Below, piece after piece: positions 35,253 through 45,300 of a DNA stretch of 64,000 nucleotides. The stretch's first letter is position 1. The number at the start of each line of letters is the position of its first letter. The notes beneath the pieces are model-generated. The model was not told the DNA's origin. It ran no database searches and worked only from the letters and a program-made list of their open reading frames with translations. Position numbers and translations under genes: made by a program. Source of the DNA: Rheum nobile (Eukaryota > Streptophyta > Magnoliopsida > Caryophyllales > Polygonaceae); the NCBI GenBank assembly GCA_027886185.1, contig WOAB01000127.1:558001-622000 (forward strand), written 5' to 3'.

Positions 35253-38200
35253 ATGTCTTTGTCAAGGATGGATGCTGCACTTAGGCCAGTTGAGCACTTG
35301 GATGACGCACCCGGTTTTGATGATTTAGGAGTAAGTATATATTTACTTCAAATATAATTTACTTGTTGTAGTTTATAAGTTTATTTGAAATGTAGTAATT
35401 AACAGTAGTTTGTTGTAGTTTTTAAGTTTGATTAAAATATTTATGATAATTTATAATCTAAAATGTTTACAGTAGTATGTTGTAGTTTATAAGTTTATTT
35501 GAAATATAGTATTTACAGTAGTGTGTTGTAGTTTAGAACTTTGATTAAAATGTTTATGATTATTTATAATATGAAATATTTACAGTAGTTTTATGTATTT
35601 ATCATAAATAGGAGGACTCTAGTGATAGCAAATTTTTGCCAGTGGATTATTCTGCTCATTTTACTACGGATAAAGAATGGAGTGATAGAGATAGTATGAT
35701 CAGTTGGGCTAAGAACGTAGGTTTGGAGTTGCGTATGGTTATTGTAATAAGTAAGTCATGGCCTAACCGAAAGGTCATACTGTCGTGTGAGAAGTCTGGG
35801 CCATATAGAGCGGCGAAGAAGAAGGCGGGTGACAGTACCGAGGCAACCCCTAAACGGAAATACAATGCGAGGATAAAGAAGAGTGAGTGTCCGTTTCAGT
35901 TGCATGGGGTGATTGTGAAGGGAGATTGGCTGAAATCTGACCATTGGAGATTATCTGTCGCTTGTGGATCGCATGACCATGAGCTTGCTAGTAGTTTGAT
36001 CGGTCATGCATTTGTTGGGAGGCTTTGTAAGGATCAACGAGAGCGTGTGAAAAGTTTGTCAGCCTCCAGAATAAAGCCGAAGGCTATTATGAGTCTATTT
36101 CTACACGAGGATCCCAAGTGCTTAACATCAAGGAACCAACTCTACAATTACAAGAGTCGGGAGAGGCTGAAATTTAGGGGCAATATGACGGTGCCGCAGT
36201 ACATGCTGGAATTTCTAGGGGCGAGACGTTATTATACAAGCTATCAGACGCGTCGCAATGAAGAAGGGAGGGAGGTTATGAGTGATATTTTTATTTCTCA
36301 CCCTGGAGCTAGACATTTGTTGAGTTTGTTCTCCTCTATCGTCATCATGGATACGACCTACAAGACGAACAGGTATGAATATGTTTAATTATCGCTATTA
36401 TTAAATCTAAAATATGTAATTACATACCTTATTGAATATGTAATTGCATACCTTATGTCGTATAATTCATACATGTACAGGTACGGTATGCCTTTGTTGG
36501 ATTCACTTGCACCAATCGTACATTTTGTATTGCGATCGTATTCATGTATGATGAGACGACGGAGCACTACACATGGGCGTTGGACCGCCTAAAGATCATT
36601 TTTGAGGGACGAGAACCGGCGGCGATCATGTCAGATCGAGAGCTCGGTTTGACGAAAGTCGTCGATATAGTCTTTCCCAACACGAAGCATATATTATGTA
36701 GGGTCCATGTGAACCGCAACGTGGAGGGTTTTGCCATGAAATGGATCCCCAATGTTGACCATTTTAGTGGTAATATTCGTTGGTTGTTAAGGTCGCCGAC
36801 TAAGGATGTCTATAATGAGCGACTTGAGTACTTGACGGAGAAGTGGAAAAAACTACCCTGGCTGATGGAATACGTGAAGAGGGTATGGCTTAGGGACTAC
36901 AAGGAGATGCTAGTTTGTGCATGGTGCGACACGGTACTCCATTTCGGCACAAGATCATCAAATAGGTAAATTTACAAGTGATCATCTAAAAACGAAATTG
37001 AAATATGCAACTAAGCTTAACTTGAGTTTTTAATTTCAGAGTCGAGAGTCAGCATTCTATGCTGAAGGACGGGATTGAATCGTCAGTTGGAGGCTTGGAG
37101 ACCCTCGTGCAACAAATCGACAATATGTTTGTTGATCAGATTCGGGAAGTCAGAGGTGATATGGAGCAGAGTGCTTTTAAGGCGCCCACAGAGATCGTAA
37201 TCGGCCCGCCTGCGGTGAAGACATTTTTCAGGCGCATTCTTTATAAGGTCTCTGAAAAGTGCTTAAGAATGTTATACGTCCAAGTTGTTAGGGCCATGCA
37301 AGGAAAAATTCCCGATGAAGAATGTCGTGATGTGTTTTGGAGAGCCACCCTAGGCCTGCCTTGCCCACACACGATCAAAGAATATGTAAAGACCGGTTTC
37401 CCGTTGAGGCCAAGTGAAATCCACAATTATTGGAAGCAAATCAAGTGGGAAGGGGTTGGACATGTTGATCCCGCACCGAATGATGGCGCATTGATCTCAG
37501 AAGAAGATATCGTCTTAGGTGCCATGTTTGGAGAGTGGAGCAACGATGAATTGCACCCAGAGTTGAAGACCGATTTTGTACGCAGATACAAAATTTTCCA
37601 TGACTCTAGATCGTGTACCGCAGAAGAGCCCCCGGCCGCTTCGACCAAGAAGGGGAGACCTAAAAAGAAGAAGAACGATACAAAGAGGGACCCTAGTTGG
37701 TTTGAGCACATGGCGGAAGAAAAAAGGAAGAAGGACGAGGAAAAGAAGAAGAAGGCCGAGGATCGGAAAAATTCCTCAGTGGGATCTAAAGGACGTCCTC
37801 CAAGCGGTTAGCATTTTCACATTCGATCATCATTAATCGTTATTTCTTTATAATTTATTCTAACCCTTGAATTTGTAAAGGTAAGCGGCACATCGGAATC
37901 TCGACTGGCAAGGAAAGCACTAGTAGGCCACCTCAGGCCGACACGGGCATTAATTACCTCGGCATTGATTGGGGCCGAGATAATATTGATTTGTTTATGT
38001 TAGCCTACATTGTAGGAGTACAGAATGTAATGGGCGATGGTCACTGTGGGTACCGTTCGCTTGCTGTACTACAAACGGGTGTCGAAGACCAGTATATGTA
38101 CGCCCGATTTGAGCTTTCAAAGGAGTTGCAACAACGTCGAGTGTTGTACACCCCGGCCTGTGGTGTAACCCCCATATCGGACCTCATCAGGTCTGTGAAT

Positions 38201-38642
38201 TTTACTGGGGTGTGTACGAGGGATCACTGGATGGAAGTTCCCATTGTTGGCTTGGCATTTGCCACACGATTCCAGGTGGCTCTTGTTGTGCTATCATATT
38301 CTGGACCTCACACATGCCTCCCAATGTGGGCTCCCCTAGGCGCACAACCTCCCATAAAAGTGCATGCGATAGCCCTTATAGGCAACCATGACCATTTTGT
38401 GCCAGTAAGCATTTCCACATTGGATCATCATTAACCTTTATTTCATTGTGATGTATTCTAATCATCCTTATTTGTAAAAGATTTGGCTAGTTGATGACCT
38501 ATGTCCGATTCCGCCCCCGCCCGGAGTTTGGACCCGATGGAAAGATGCAAGCGTTGAAGGATGGGAGCAACCATTTCAGGCTAGGATGCAAGATTACGTT
38601 GTCCAAAGAAGGATGAGTGGTAACGGTGACATATTCTTGTAG
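35253..38642 (+). CDS. MULE transposase fused to an OTU cysteine-protease domain
   Basis: Exons 35253-35330, 35612-36372 (or 36382), 36481-36965, 37040-37806, 37881-38404 and 38481-38642. All introns are GT-AG. N-terminus: FAR1/WRKY-GCM1-like zinc region (SCEKSG...SECPFQL...CGSHDHEL). Then the MULE DDE core (IVIMDTTYKTNRY, D~273; IMSDRELGL, D~335; HFGTRSSNRVESQHSML), a degenerate SWIM motif (CRD...GLPCPHTI, ~540) and a Lys-rich linker. C-terminus (~700-928): OTU-like, with GDGHCGYRSLA (Cys ~755) and NHDHFVP (His ~872). The usual donor at 36373 leaves the next exon out of frame (RYGMPLLDS...), suggesting a ~10-bp loss between TTGGA repeats near 36499. A GTTTAA donor at 36383 would restore a 928-aa frame. 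Start chosen as the ATG whose exon ends at GTAAGT. Role: cut-and-paste transposition in the nucleus; OTU domains cleave ubiquitin (family knowledge). Confidence 0.85.
35365..35600 (+). repeat. ~115-bp tandem duplication in transposase intron 1
   Basis: TGTTGTAGTTTATAAGTTT...TTTGATTAAAATATTTATGAT...TTTACAGTAGT occurs twice, with a sub-repeat of TGTTGTAGTTT four times. It fills most of the 281-bp intron. Confidence 0.7.
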
Positions 38643-38861
38643 ACGTAGGACTTAGAGTGGACAAATTACACGACTTCATTGTATATGAGGTGTTCTATTT
38701 AAGCTAAATACACGACTTCATTGACAAATTGCCTCGTACAAGCCTTGTTTGGATAATTGACAAATAAATCAAAACTAAAATAAATCAAAACAGGATCAGA
38801 AAGCCCGCCCTTTTGGATAATTGACAAATTACCTCGTACAAGCCTTGTTTGGACATATGGT

Positions 38862-39172
38862 ATACCCTAAACCCCAAGCCCTCCAAAATCCTAAAATAAA
38901 TCAAAGGCAGTTGGGCGCATTCGGGATATGCCCAACATCTGTTACGCGCATTATGGATGCGCCCAAGTGATTGTGAGAGGGTTTAGGGTTTTTGTAGGGT
39001 TTAGAGTAAAGGGTCGTAAACTTTGTTCCAAAGATAATAGATTGAATAGGTAGATATGGACTCGATATTTTGAAGTTTTTTTCGTGAATGGAGTGACATT
39101 AATCTATACAGGATACCCTAAACCCCAAGCCCTCCTAAACCCTAAAATAAATCAAAGGCAGTTGGGATGCCC
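38862..39172 (+). repeat. Direct duplication between MULE genes
   Basis: 38862-38925 and 39112-39170 share 'taccctaaaccccaagccctcc' and 'cctaaaataaatcaaaggcagttggg'. Palindromes lie beside the first copy (38911-38935 and about 38943-38966). Non-coding. Confidence 0.6.
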
Positions 39173-39184
39173 AATGGCAAGATG

Positions 39185-39480
39185 GTGGGCGCATCCAGGA
39201 TGCGCCCAAAAAGTTACCGTTGTCCAAAGGCAAGATGTTGGGCGCATCCAGGATGCGCCCAAGAAGTTACCGTTGTCCAAAGGCAAGATGTTGGGTGCAT
39301 CCAGGATACGCCCAAGAAGTTACCGTTGTCCAAAGGCAAGATGTTGGGCGCATCCTGGATGCGCCCAAGAAGTTACCGTTGTACAGTGGTAACTTCTTGG
39401 GCGCATCCTAGATGCGCCCAATAAGTTACCGTTGTACAATGGTAACTTCTTGGGCGCATCCTAGATGCGCCCAATAAGTT
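39185..39480 (+). repeat. Six-copy palindrome array upstream of the GRF gene
   Basis: Six units of 52-54 bp, each a 25-bp palindrome (arm TTGGGCGCATCC or a variant) followed by AAGAAGTTACCGTTGT and, in four units, CCAAAGGCAAGATG. The last two units carry the longer inverted AAGTTACCGTTGTAC-type repeat also found at 35141-35168. The overlapping 63-102-aa ORFs in three frames are repeat products. The array ends 62 bp before the GRF start codon. Confidence 0.88.
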
Positions 39481-39496
39481 ACCGTTGTAACAAGGC

Positions 39497-39504
39497 TATA
39501 TAAG
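39497..39504 (+). promoter_or_regulatory. Candidate TATA box of the GRF gene
   Basis: TATATAAG, 38 bp upstream of the ATG at 39542 and 17 bp after the palindrome array. Confidence 0.55.
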
Positions 39505-39541
39505 GGGTTTATGCCACCCTAAACCAATACAACAACAAATA

Positions 39542-39916
39542 ATGGCATCTTCATCCGAATCATCAACAAACCCAAATAGGCACCATCAACAAATAAGTGC
39601 TCCACAATGCGAGTGTAATTTGAAAACCATTGTCCGTACTTGGGATTTGCAGTGGAACTACGGAAGGAGGTATTGGGGATGCCCAAGAATGGGGTGTTTA
39701 TACAGGAAGTATATTGATTCTACGTACGAGGACATGGCACACGCGGTTATTCGACAACAATGGCGGGAAAAACAAGATCTTGTTAAGGAGAATCAAGATC
39801 TTGTTAAGCAAAATCAAGAGCTTGTTAAGCAAAATCAACAACTTTTACAAGATATGGATACCATGCGTAGGTATAACCTCAACCTATATAATGATGTACA
39901 TCGTATACTGCCTTGA
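39542..39916 (+). CDS. GRF-type zinc-finger protein with coiled coil, 124 aa
   Basis: Single exon, ATG to TGA. After a Ser/Asn/Gln-rich start, residues ~24-62 match the GRF zinc finger: CEC, then a basic/aromatic stretch, GRRYWGCPRMGC and YRKYID. Residues ~75-105 are a heptad-like repeat (DLVKENQ, DLVKQNQ, ELVKQNQ) predicting a coiled coil, so it may dimerise. GRF fingers bind single-stranded nucleic acid in other proteins (family knowledge). The frame is intact, a TATA box and the palindrome array precede it, and it lies between two other element genes, so it is probably an element-encoded accessory factor. That role is inference. Codon use shows no decay. Confidence 0.75.
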   Translation: MASSSESSTNPNRHHQQISAPQCECNLKTIVRTWDLQWNYGRRYWGCPRMGCLYRKYIDSTYEDMAHAVIRQQWREKQDLVKENQDLVKQNQELVKQNQQLLQDMDTMRRYNLNLYNDVHRILP

Positions 39917-40187
39917 TGTCGTATCTTTTATGTTATGTTGTTTACATACTCTCAATCTTTGTAGGGAGCAAGCAATTTTATCAAAGCAGAGACATGATAT
40001 GAAGCGATCTTTTACCAGAGACTATCGTAATTTCTTCAAACGCAAGTAGGTGATGTCATTTTTTTTGTCTTAGGGTTTGTAAGCGATGTCATTATTTCAT
40101 GTATTGTGAGCTAAATGTCGTTGTAATCATCAAATGTAAAATTGCATATGCATTGAAAAGTAAAAGTGTCAAAATGTCAATACATAA

Positions 40188-43069
40188 CTACACATCGTCA
40201 TCGCTCGATGAAGCCGCGGCCCTAGAGGACTCTCCTCGCTCGTATATAGACGGGACCCGCCCCGCTCGGGATCGGTGCTCTGCGGCAGATGAAGACTCGA
40301 CACCACCACCCGACGACTGGGATGATAGTTGTGACGCGCGGATAAGTGGTGCAGCTTTAGGAAGCTCGTCGCCGCATAAAATGGCCAACATATGGTGCCA
40401 ATCCGGATCGCCGCCCCGACTATGGGTGATCTCCCGAGCGAATGCTGTCGCCATGGCCAAACGCTGTAAAATAACAACACAAGTGTCAATAATAATCAAA
40501 ACAAACATTTAGAACAAAGATTGAGTGGTAACGTACTCTATAAGCATCCACAGCGGGAGGAGAAGCACGAATACGAGGCTGTAGTCGTGACGAGGGGCTC
40601 ACATACGGATGTGAGATATGTAAAAACCAGTCTAAGTACTCCTCGTCCATGTCCCACGCCGGGACGGCCATCGGGCTCTCCAAGATGTATGGACACAGAT
40701 GCTCGTCGAGGTGCTCCCAGCCGTCGCATGCACGGGGAAATGAAACCTTATATGAATCTTTCCCCCTAAACATGGCTGGCCGGTGAGCGTACGATGGCTC
40801 TATGACATCCAATGGCCTGCTCTGTCGACGGCCAAACTGCCACACCACCCGATCAGGCATGTACGGCTCCTCGACGTCCATGAACGTGATCGTCCCTCGA
40901 TAAGTGGACGCCCTATAAGCTCCGGCAAAATCTAGACTACCATACGGCATCCAGCGTACCTGCAACGAAAAAATATGTACAATGAAATAGCAATTTAATC
41001 ATAGATGACCAATAATAACAACATTAGGATGCTTACGTCCTCGGGCCGATACTCGTCCAAAATACGCCGGTATTGCCAACCGGCGTCGACAATGCGCAAC
41101 GCGGAGCGTTGGATAAAATACCGTGCAGCGCGTCGGTCGTCGTCCCCCATTCCGGGGAGGGGGTTGGGGTTCCCCGGAAAATATATAAAGTACATCCATA
41201 TCCACATCTACATGGAAAATAAATAATTTGTTTGGTTAATAATATTTTAAATAATGTAATAATTACTGCAATGAAATAAAAACAAAGTTCGTTTACCTGA
41301 AGCAGATAGGTGCACCCCGCTATGCCTGCTACCTCTCCCCGTGAAGCCTCGCCCAGATGTCGATACAATAGTGCAAGCACTCCCGTGGACTTGTCCACGA
41401 AAATGTTGCAGGAGAGAATGTGCTATAGGAATCCAGCCGCTATCGAGTGGGGCTCGTCCTCGTCCCGTATCATGTGCAGCAGGTGCTCAGCAAAATCAAA
41501 GGCCGAAACTCGACCTCTACGGGCATCCCTACCCATGTCACCCCCAATGTCGAACATGTAACCGAAAATCTCCGCCCTCAGCGCCTTAAGCGCCTTGTCA
41601 ATCTCCTTGGGGTCGCCGTCCATGGAAACAGTAGGATCGCGGCATGCAAACCCCTCTATCCTCAGTCCTAAAATCCTCTTAACGTCATGAAGCGTGATCG
41701 TAATCTCGCCCCACGGAAAATGAAAGATGCTCGTCTCAGGGTGCCACCTCTCGACGAACGCTGATATAAGCATGTGGTCGACCCTACCAAACTGAAAATC
41801 TCGGAGGGCGGCCAACCCAGACTGCTGCACCATCCAATACCAGCTGCCCTCGATAACCTCGTCCGGAATATATAAACCCCACTCACTAAACTCGGCCGTG
41901 CGAGTATAAGCCCTCAAACATCGTACGCGGGACGGTACAGGCGGAGGAGGAGCGTGCCAAATCCGATGCGCAACGTGAGTGGTGAAGCTCCGTAGCACAT
42001 CAGGCAACTCAAGCCCGTACGGGGGGGCCTCTATGACATGTGGAGCATCCTGGGGTGTGGGAGGGGGGACGGGTCCCTGGGGTGCGGGAGGGGGGACGGG
42101 TCCCTGGGGTGCGGGAGGGGGGGGGGGGGGGCGTCCTGGGGTACGGGCTCCTCCATAACAATGTCGTCCAATCTCGCAAACTCCTTTGTGTCGTCAACCG
42201 CCTCCTCCGTGTCTAGAACATGACTCTGCGAAGCCGGAGGTGAACACACGTGAGGACGAGGATCCGCTAACGGATCGGATAATGTTCCAATAACGGGTTC
42301 CGTTATTGGAACCGTATCTGTGACGATGACCCTACAACTAAGTTGGCGCTTGCGCTTGGGGGGCTTCGGGGGGTATCGGTTCATGCGACCGGAAGCAATC
42401 ACGTGTCGAGATTGCACCATACGACCCCCCCGCATCCGCCGTCTGATTCTCTCGACTACATCCTGTTTTTTCCAAATAATGTGGGGGACTAACTTAAAAT
42501 TCTAATTATACAACTGAAATTGTACAACTGAACCATATCCGTGAGGACGACCCTACAACTGAAATTGTCTAATTTACACAAATTTCTAATTATTGCTATA
42601 AACCTACAATATTATAGGCAATTCTGCAATATTATATGAGATTCACCTATATGCAATTCTACAATATTATATCCATTTTATTCCAGTATATATTAAATAT
42701 ATTCAAATACTATAATTAGAATAATTTATTCAATACTTTTACACAATTCTAATATTTTCTAACAAATCTAAATATTTTATAAATTAATTATATACATTAT
42801 AAATTTTGGTAAAACAATTCTAATAATATAATTACAATAATTAAATACGAATTTTAAATCGAAATACGTACCTCAACTCGTTCGCGACGAATATATTGTC
42901 GCCTACGTGGGGTTCATATGCGTGGGCTCGCCTGGGCCACTGCCTCGACACCAACGGCCGCGGCAACCTCAAGCGCATTTTCCGACCCCACCGGAATGCT
43001 CGCCGCCGTCGTCGCCGCTTCATCCACCGCCTCCAGCGCGGTGTCCTCCGCATCACCGCCGCCACCCAT
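40188..43069 (-). pseudogene. Plant mobile domain (PMD/MAIN-like) gene, disrupted
   Basis: Minus-strand exons: 42872-43069, 41297-42501, 41037-41207, 40537-40959 and 40188-40463, with GT-AG introns in phase. PMD core: RIWHAPPPPVPS, YTRTAEFSEWGLYIPDEVIE, HFPWGEITITLHDVKRILGL, EASRGEVAGIAGCTYLLQ, YRRILDEYRPED and PDRVVWQFGRRQ. The tail is Ser/Asp-rich. Three breaks: a TGA at 42914-42916 in exon 1 (MGGGGDAED frame); a 15-C run at 42117-42131 that throws exon 2 out of frame (one extra base would restore it); and a TAG at 41423-41425, after which HILSCNIFVDKS continues the domain. Upstream, a GC-rich Ala/Ser frame opens at 43428. PMD proteins include MAIN/MAIL1 and PP7-like phosphatases and are known to travel on transposons. 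Here it occupies the mudrB position. A stop-free start further downstream cannot be excluded. Confidence 0.82.
42117..42131 (-). other. 15-base homopolymer at a frame junction in the PMD gene
   Basis: Fifteen G on the plus strand (C on the coding strand). Upstream frame ends ...VPQDAPPPP; the frame that leads into the PMD reads PAPQGPVPPP twice and needs one more C or two fewer. Could be a true frameshift, a polymorphic tract, or a length error. Confidence 0.75.
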
Positions 43070-43539
43070 GCATCAAAATCTGCACTGAACTCCATCGCTC
43101 TAGGCTCTGTCGCCGCCGCCCCAGTCGTCGCCGGCGCCGCCGCCCCAGTCGTCGCCGCCGCCGCCAGAATCTCGACCCTTCGCCGCTTTGGATCACCGCC
43201 GGCTTCTTCGATGCTCGTCGCCGCCGCCGTCGTCGAAATCGCCGTCGAAGGAACCGACGCCGCCGCTGCCGTTGGGATCTGGATTTCTTCGCCGCTGCCG
43301 CCGCCGTCGCCTCCACTGCCACTCGCCGAATCTGGAAACTCCATTGAAGAAGGAAGAGGATGAAAGAAGAAGAAGAAGGAAGAGGAAGAAGAGGAGAGGG
43401 ATGCCGCCGTCGCCGATGCCGCCATCATCGAGAGAGAGGAAGAAGGAAGACGATGAAGACGGCGGCAATCAGGCGCGCCGAGTAAATATAGGTTTTACCT
43501 GGGCGCGTCCGGGATGCGCCCAGGTAAAACCCTAATTTT

Positions 43540-43864
43540 ACCTTGGGCGCATCCCGGATGCGCCCAAGGTCTGATATATTGTTTTAATTTTTTTTGAATA
43601 TGCATTTTTTAATTTTTAATTTTTTTATTAATTTCAAAATAATATTAAACCGGTTTAGTTATTTAATTTTTTTAAATAAATCCGAAGCCTGAACCGGTCA
43701 ACCCTAAACCCGGTAGAAAGTCGAGTCCAGATATTGGGCGCATCCTGGATGCGCCCAATATTAAATTTTTTTCAAACAAAAAGTACACCCTCTATTGGGC
43801 GCATCTTGGATGCGCCCAAACCTGGGTGCACTGTAAGAAATTGCAGGTGCGAACATTCTACCCG
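43540..43864 (-). repeat. Right terminal inverted repeat of the MULE
   Basis: Palindromes at 43795-43819, 43734-43758 and 43543-43567 mirror the left TIR; a fourth lies just inside at 43499-43523. The complement end reads CGGGTAGAATGTTCGCACC. It is also the likely promoter region of the minus-strand PMD gene. Confidence 0.8.
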
Positions 43865-43959
43865 ATTTTTAGGACTGCTTTAGTTCTGCTCTACATGTCC
43901 TATATTGATGATCCTGTTGATTTATACCCATATGCCATCTTAGCTTGTACCTTGAATCA

Positions 43960-45300
43960 CTATTATCTTGCTTGTTAGCCACATAGCTCTAATGTTTGGT
44001 GCAATGTCTTATGCACAAATTGCTTTTACCCTAATTACTTTAGGGTAGCTATCTATGTAGTGCTCTAGTGTAGGCAAGGACCTATGTAATAGGACAAAAA
44101 TCTACCCACAAGTGTATTGGATCAGTTATAGCTTTTCAATTACCGTTCTCACGATGACTATATAGTATTAATTATAACTTTAACTGATAAGCTAAACCAA
44201 AAGAAGAGAATTTCGTTGAACTAATAGCTAAGAATTTAGAAACAATTGCAAATGATGATTGTAATTAATGGAGGGAAGGCTTCTAAGGCAAAAGATCTCC
44301 ACAACTATGTTTCAGTAGACTCAACTAAATAAATGTCTTAATTTAACATGTCTTTGTTGAAAGTAACTATCTTAGGTAATTATTAATTTCTCTCGAATGA
44401 TAGTAAATGTGTCTAGATTCAATTAGCATCCACTTTCGCCACTTACTAATCAAGATCTAGATCCTTTGGGTACTTAGAATATAAGGTCAAAACTGAACTA
44501 ACATCCACTCTCCTGATTTGCTAAATCCAATTTAATTATAGGGTTTCTATGATAGTTATTAATCCATAAGAGAAATTAAGATGCTATCGCAATAATAAAA
44601 TCTCAGGTTCAAATCCTGGGAATCCAATAGAAGTTATTACCTCTCGCTCTCAAATCTTATTTGACTACCTATTAATGTCATCACCTTTCGATCTCAAATC
44701 CTAATAGGATCCGATCTGCATAAGCTATTATGGCATTAAGAACACTAAGAATGAATATTCAACAAAGTTCCAGGGCTCCATTCAGGCAAATATCAAACAA
44801 GGTCACCTACGCATAGTTGGGATTACCCCAACCCTAGAAATATGGAATTAGCTAGACATATATGCAAGAACAATCAAACAAATCATATTAACGACGGAAA
44901 TCATAAACAAGATTAAATAGAAAGAGAAACTTAGTCTTGAATCTAGTAGATCAATCTCCAAAGTTGAAATCTTCAAAGAAGGCAAACAACTAGGTTTAGA
45001 GAGATAGAAAAAGTGGCAAAATATCCATCTCAAAACCTAAAACGAAGTATTTATACCTAAGATAAAAAGTTTCCAAAAAATAAAACCAATCCGGGTAAAT
45101 TGCACGGTGCGCGAGTTGACTGTGCGAAAAATGCACGGTCAACCGCACGGTCAACATAGTCTAAGGGGAAAATATGCACGGTCGTACAGAAAACGCACCA
45201 AGGGTCCTAGTAGTCTCCACAGAAAGCACTACAAATCCACCAAAGTACCTGAAATGCACAATTTTCTTGTGTAGACATCTATAACAAATAAAATGATGCA
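43960..45300 (-). repeat. Dispersed repeat, copy B (LTR/UTR-like)
   Basis: 44140-45060 matches the complement of 7600-8620 (see copy A). 45090-45230 has several GCACGGTC words (GTGCGCGAGTTGACTGTGCG, GCACGGTCAACCGCACGGTC), also present near 15815-15850 in the Tat-like element, which suggests an LTR-element origin. No ends or genes identified. Confidence 0.55.

Larger units (their letters stand above)
34817..43864 (+). mobile_element. Complete 9.05-kb Mutator-like element with three genes
   Basis: An exact 9-bp target duplication ATTTTTAGG lies at 34808-34816 and 43865-43873. The ends are diverged inverted repeats (left GCACCCGTAATATC...GCACCCCAG-TTTGGGCG; right complement GCACCTGCAATTTC...GCACCCAGGTTTGGGCG). 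25-bp palindromes lie 44, 106 and 299 bp from the left end and 45, 106 and 297 bp from the right, so the TIRs are colinear for at least ~325 bp. Inside are a transposase-OTU gene (35253-38642, +), a GRF zinc-finger gene (39542-39916, +) and a PMD gene (43069-40188, -). The outer genes converge from the two TIRs, like mudrA and mudrB of MuDR. The 9-bp duplication is the Mutator hallmark. Confidence 0.93.

Noticed and set aside
39084..39424. Three overlapping ORFs of 63-102 aa with repeated GASRMRPRSYRCP
   Set aside because: Repeat translation of the palindrome array in three frames.
39185..39480. CRISPR-like array
   Set aside because: Spacers between repeats are themselves repeated, and this is plant nuclear DNA inside a transposon.
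42841..43428. 195-aa Ala/Ser/Arg-rich minus-strand ORF as a gene
   Set aside because: Its frame does not fit the next exon. The MGGGGDAED frame does, ending in phase at the GTACGT donor; only the upstream part might be coding, after a frameshift.
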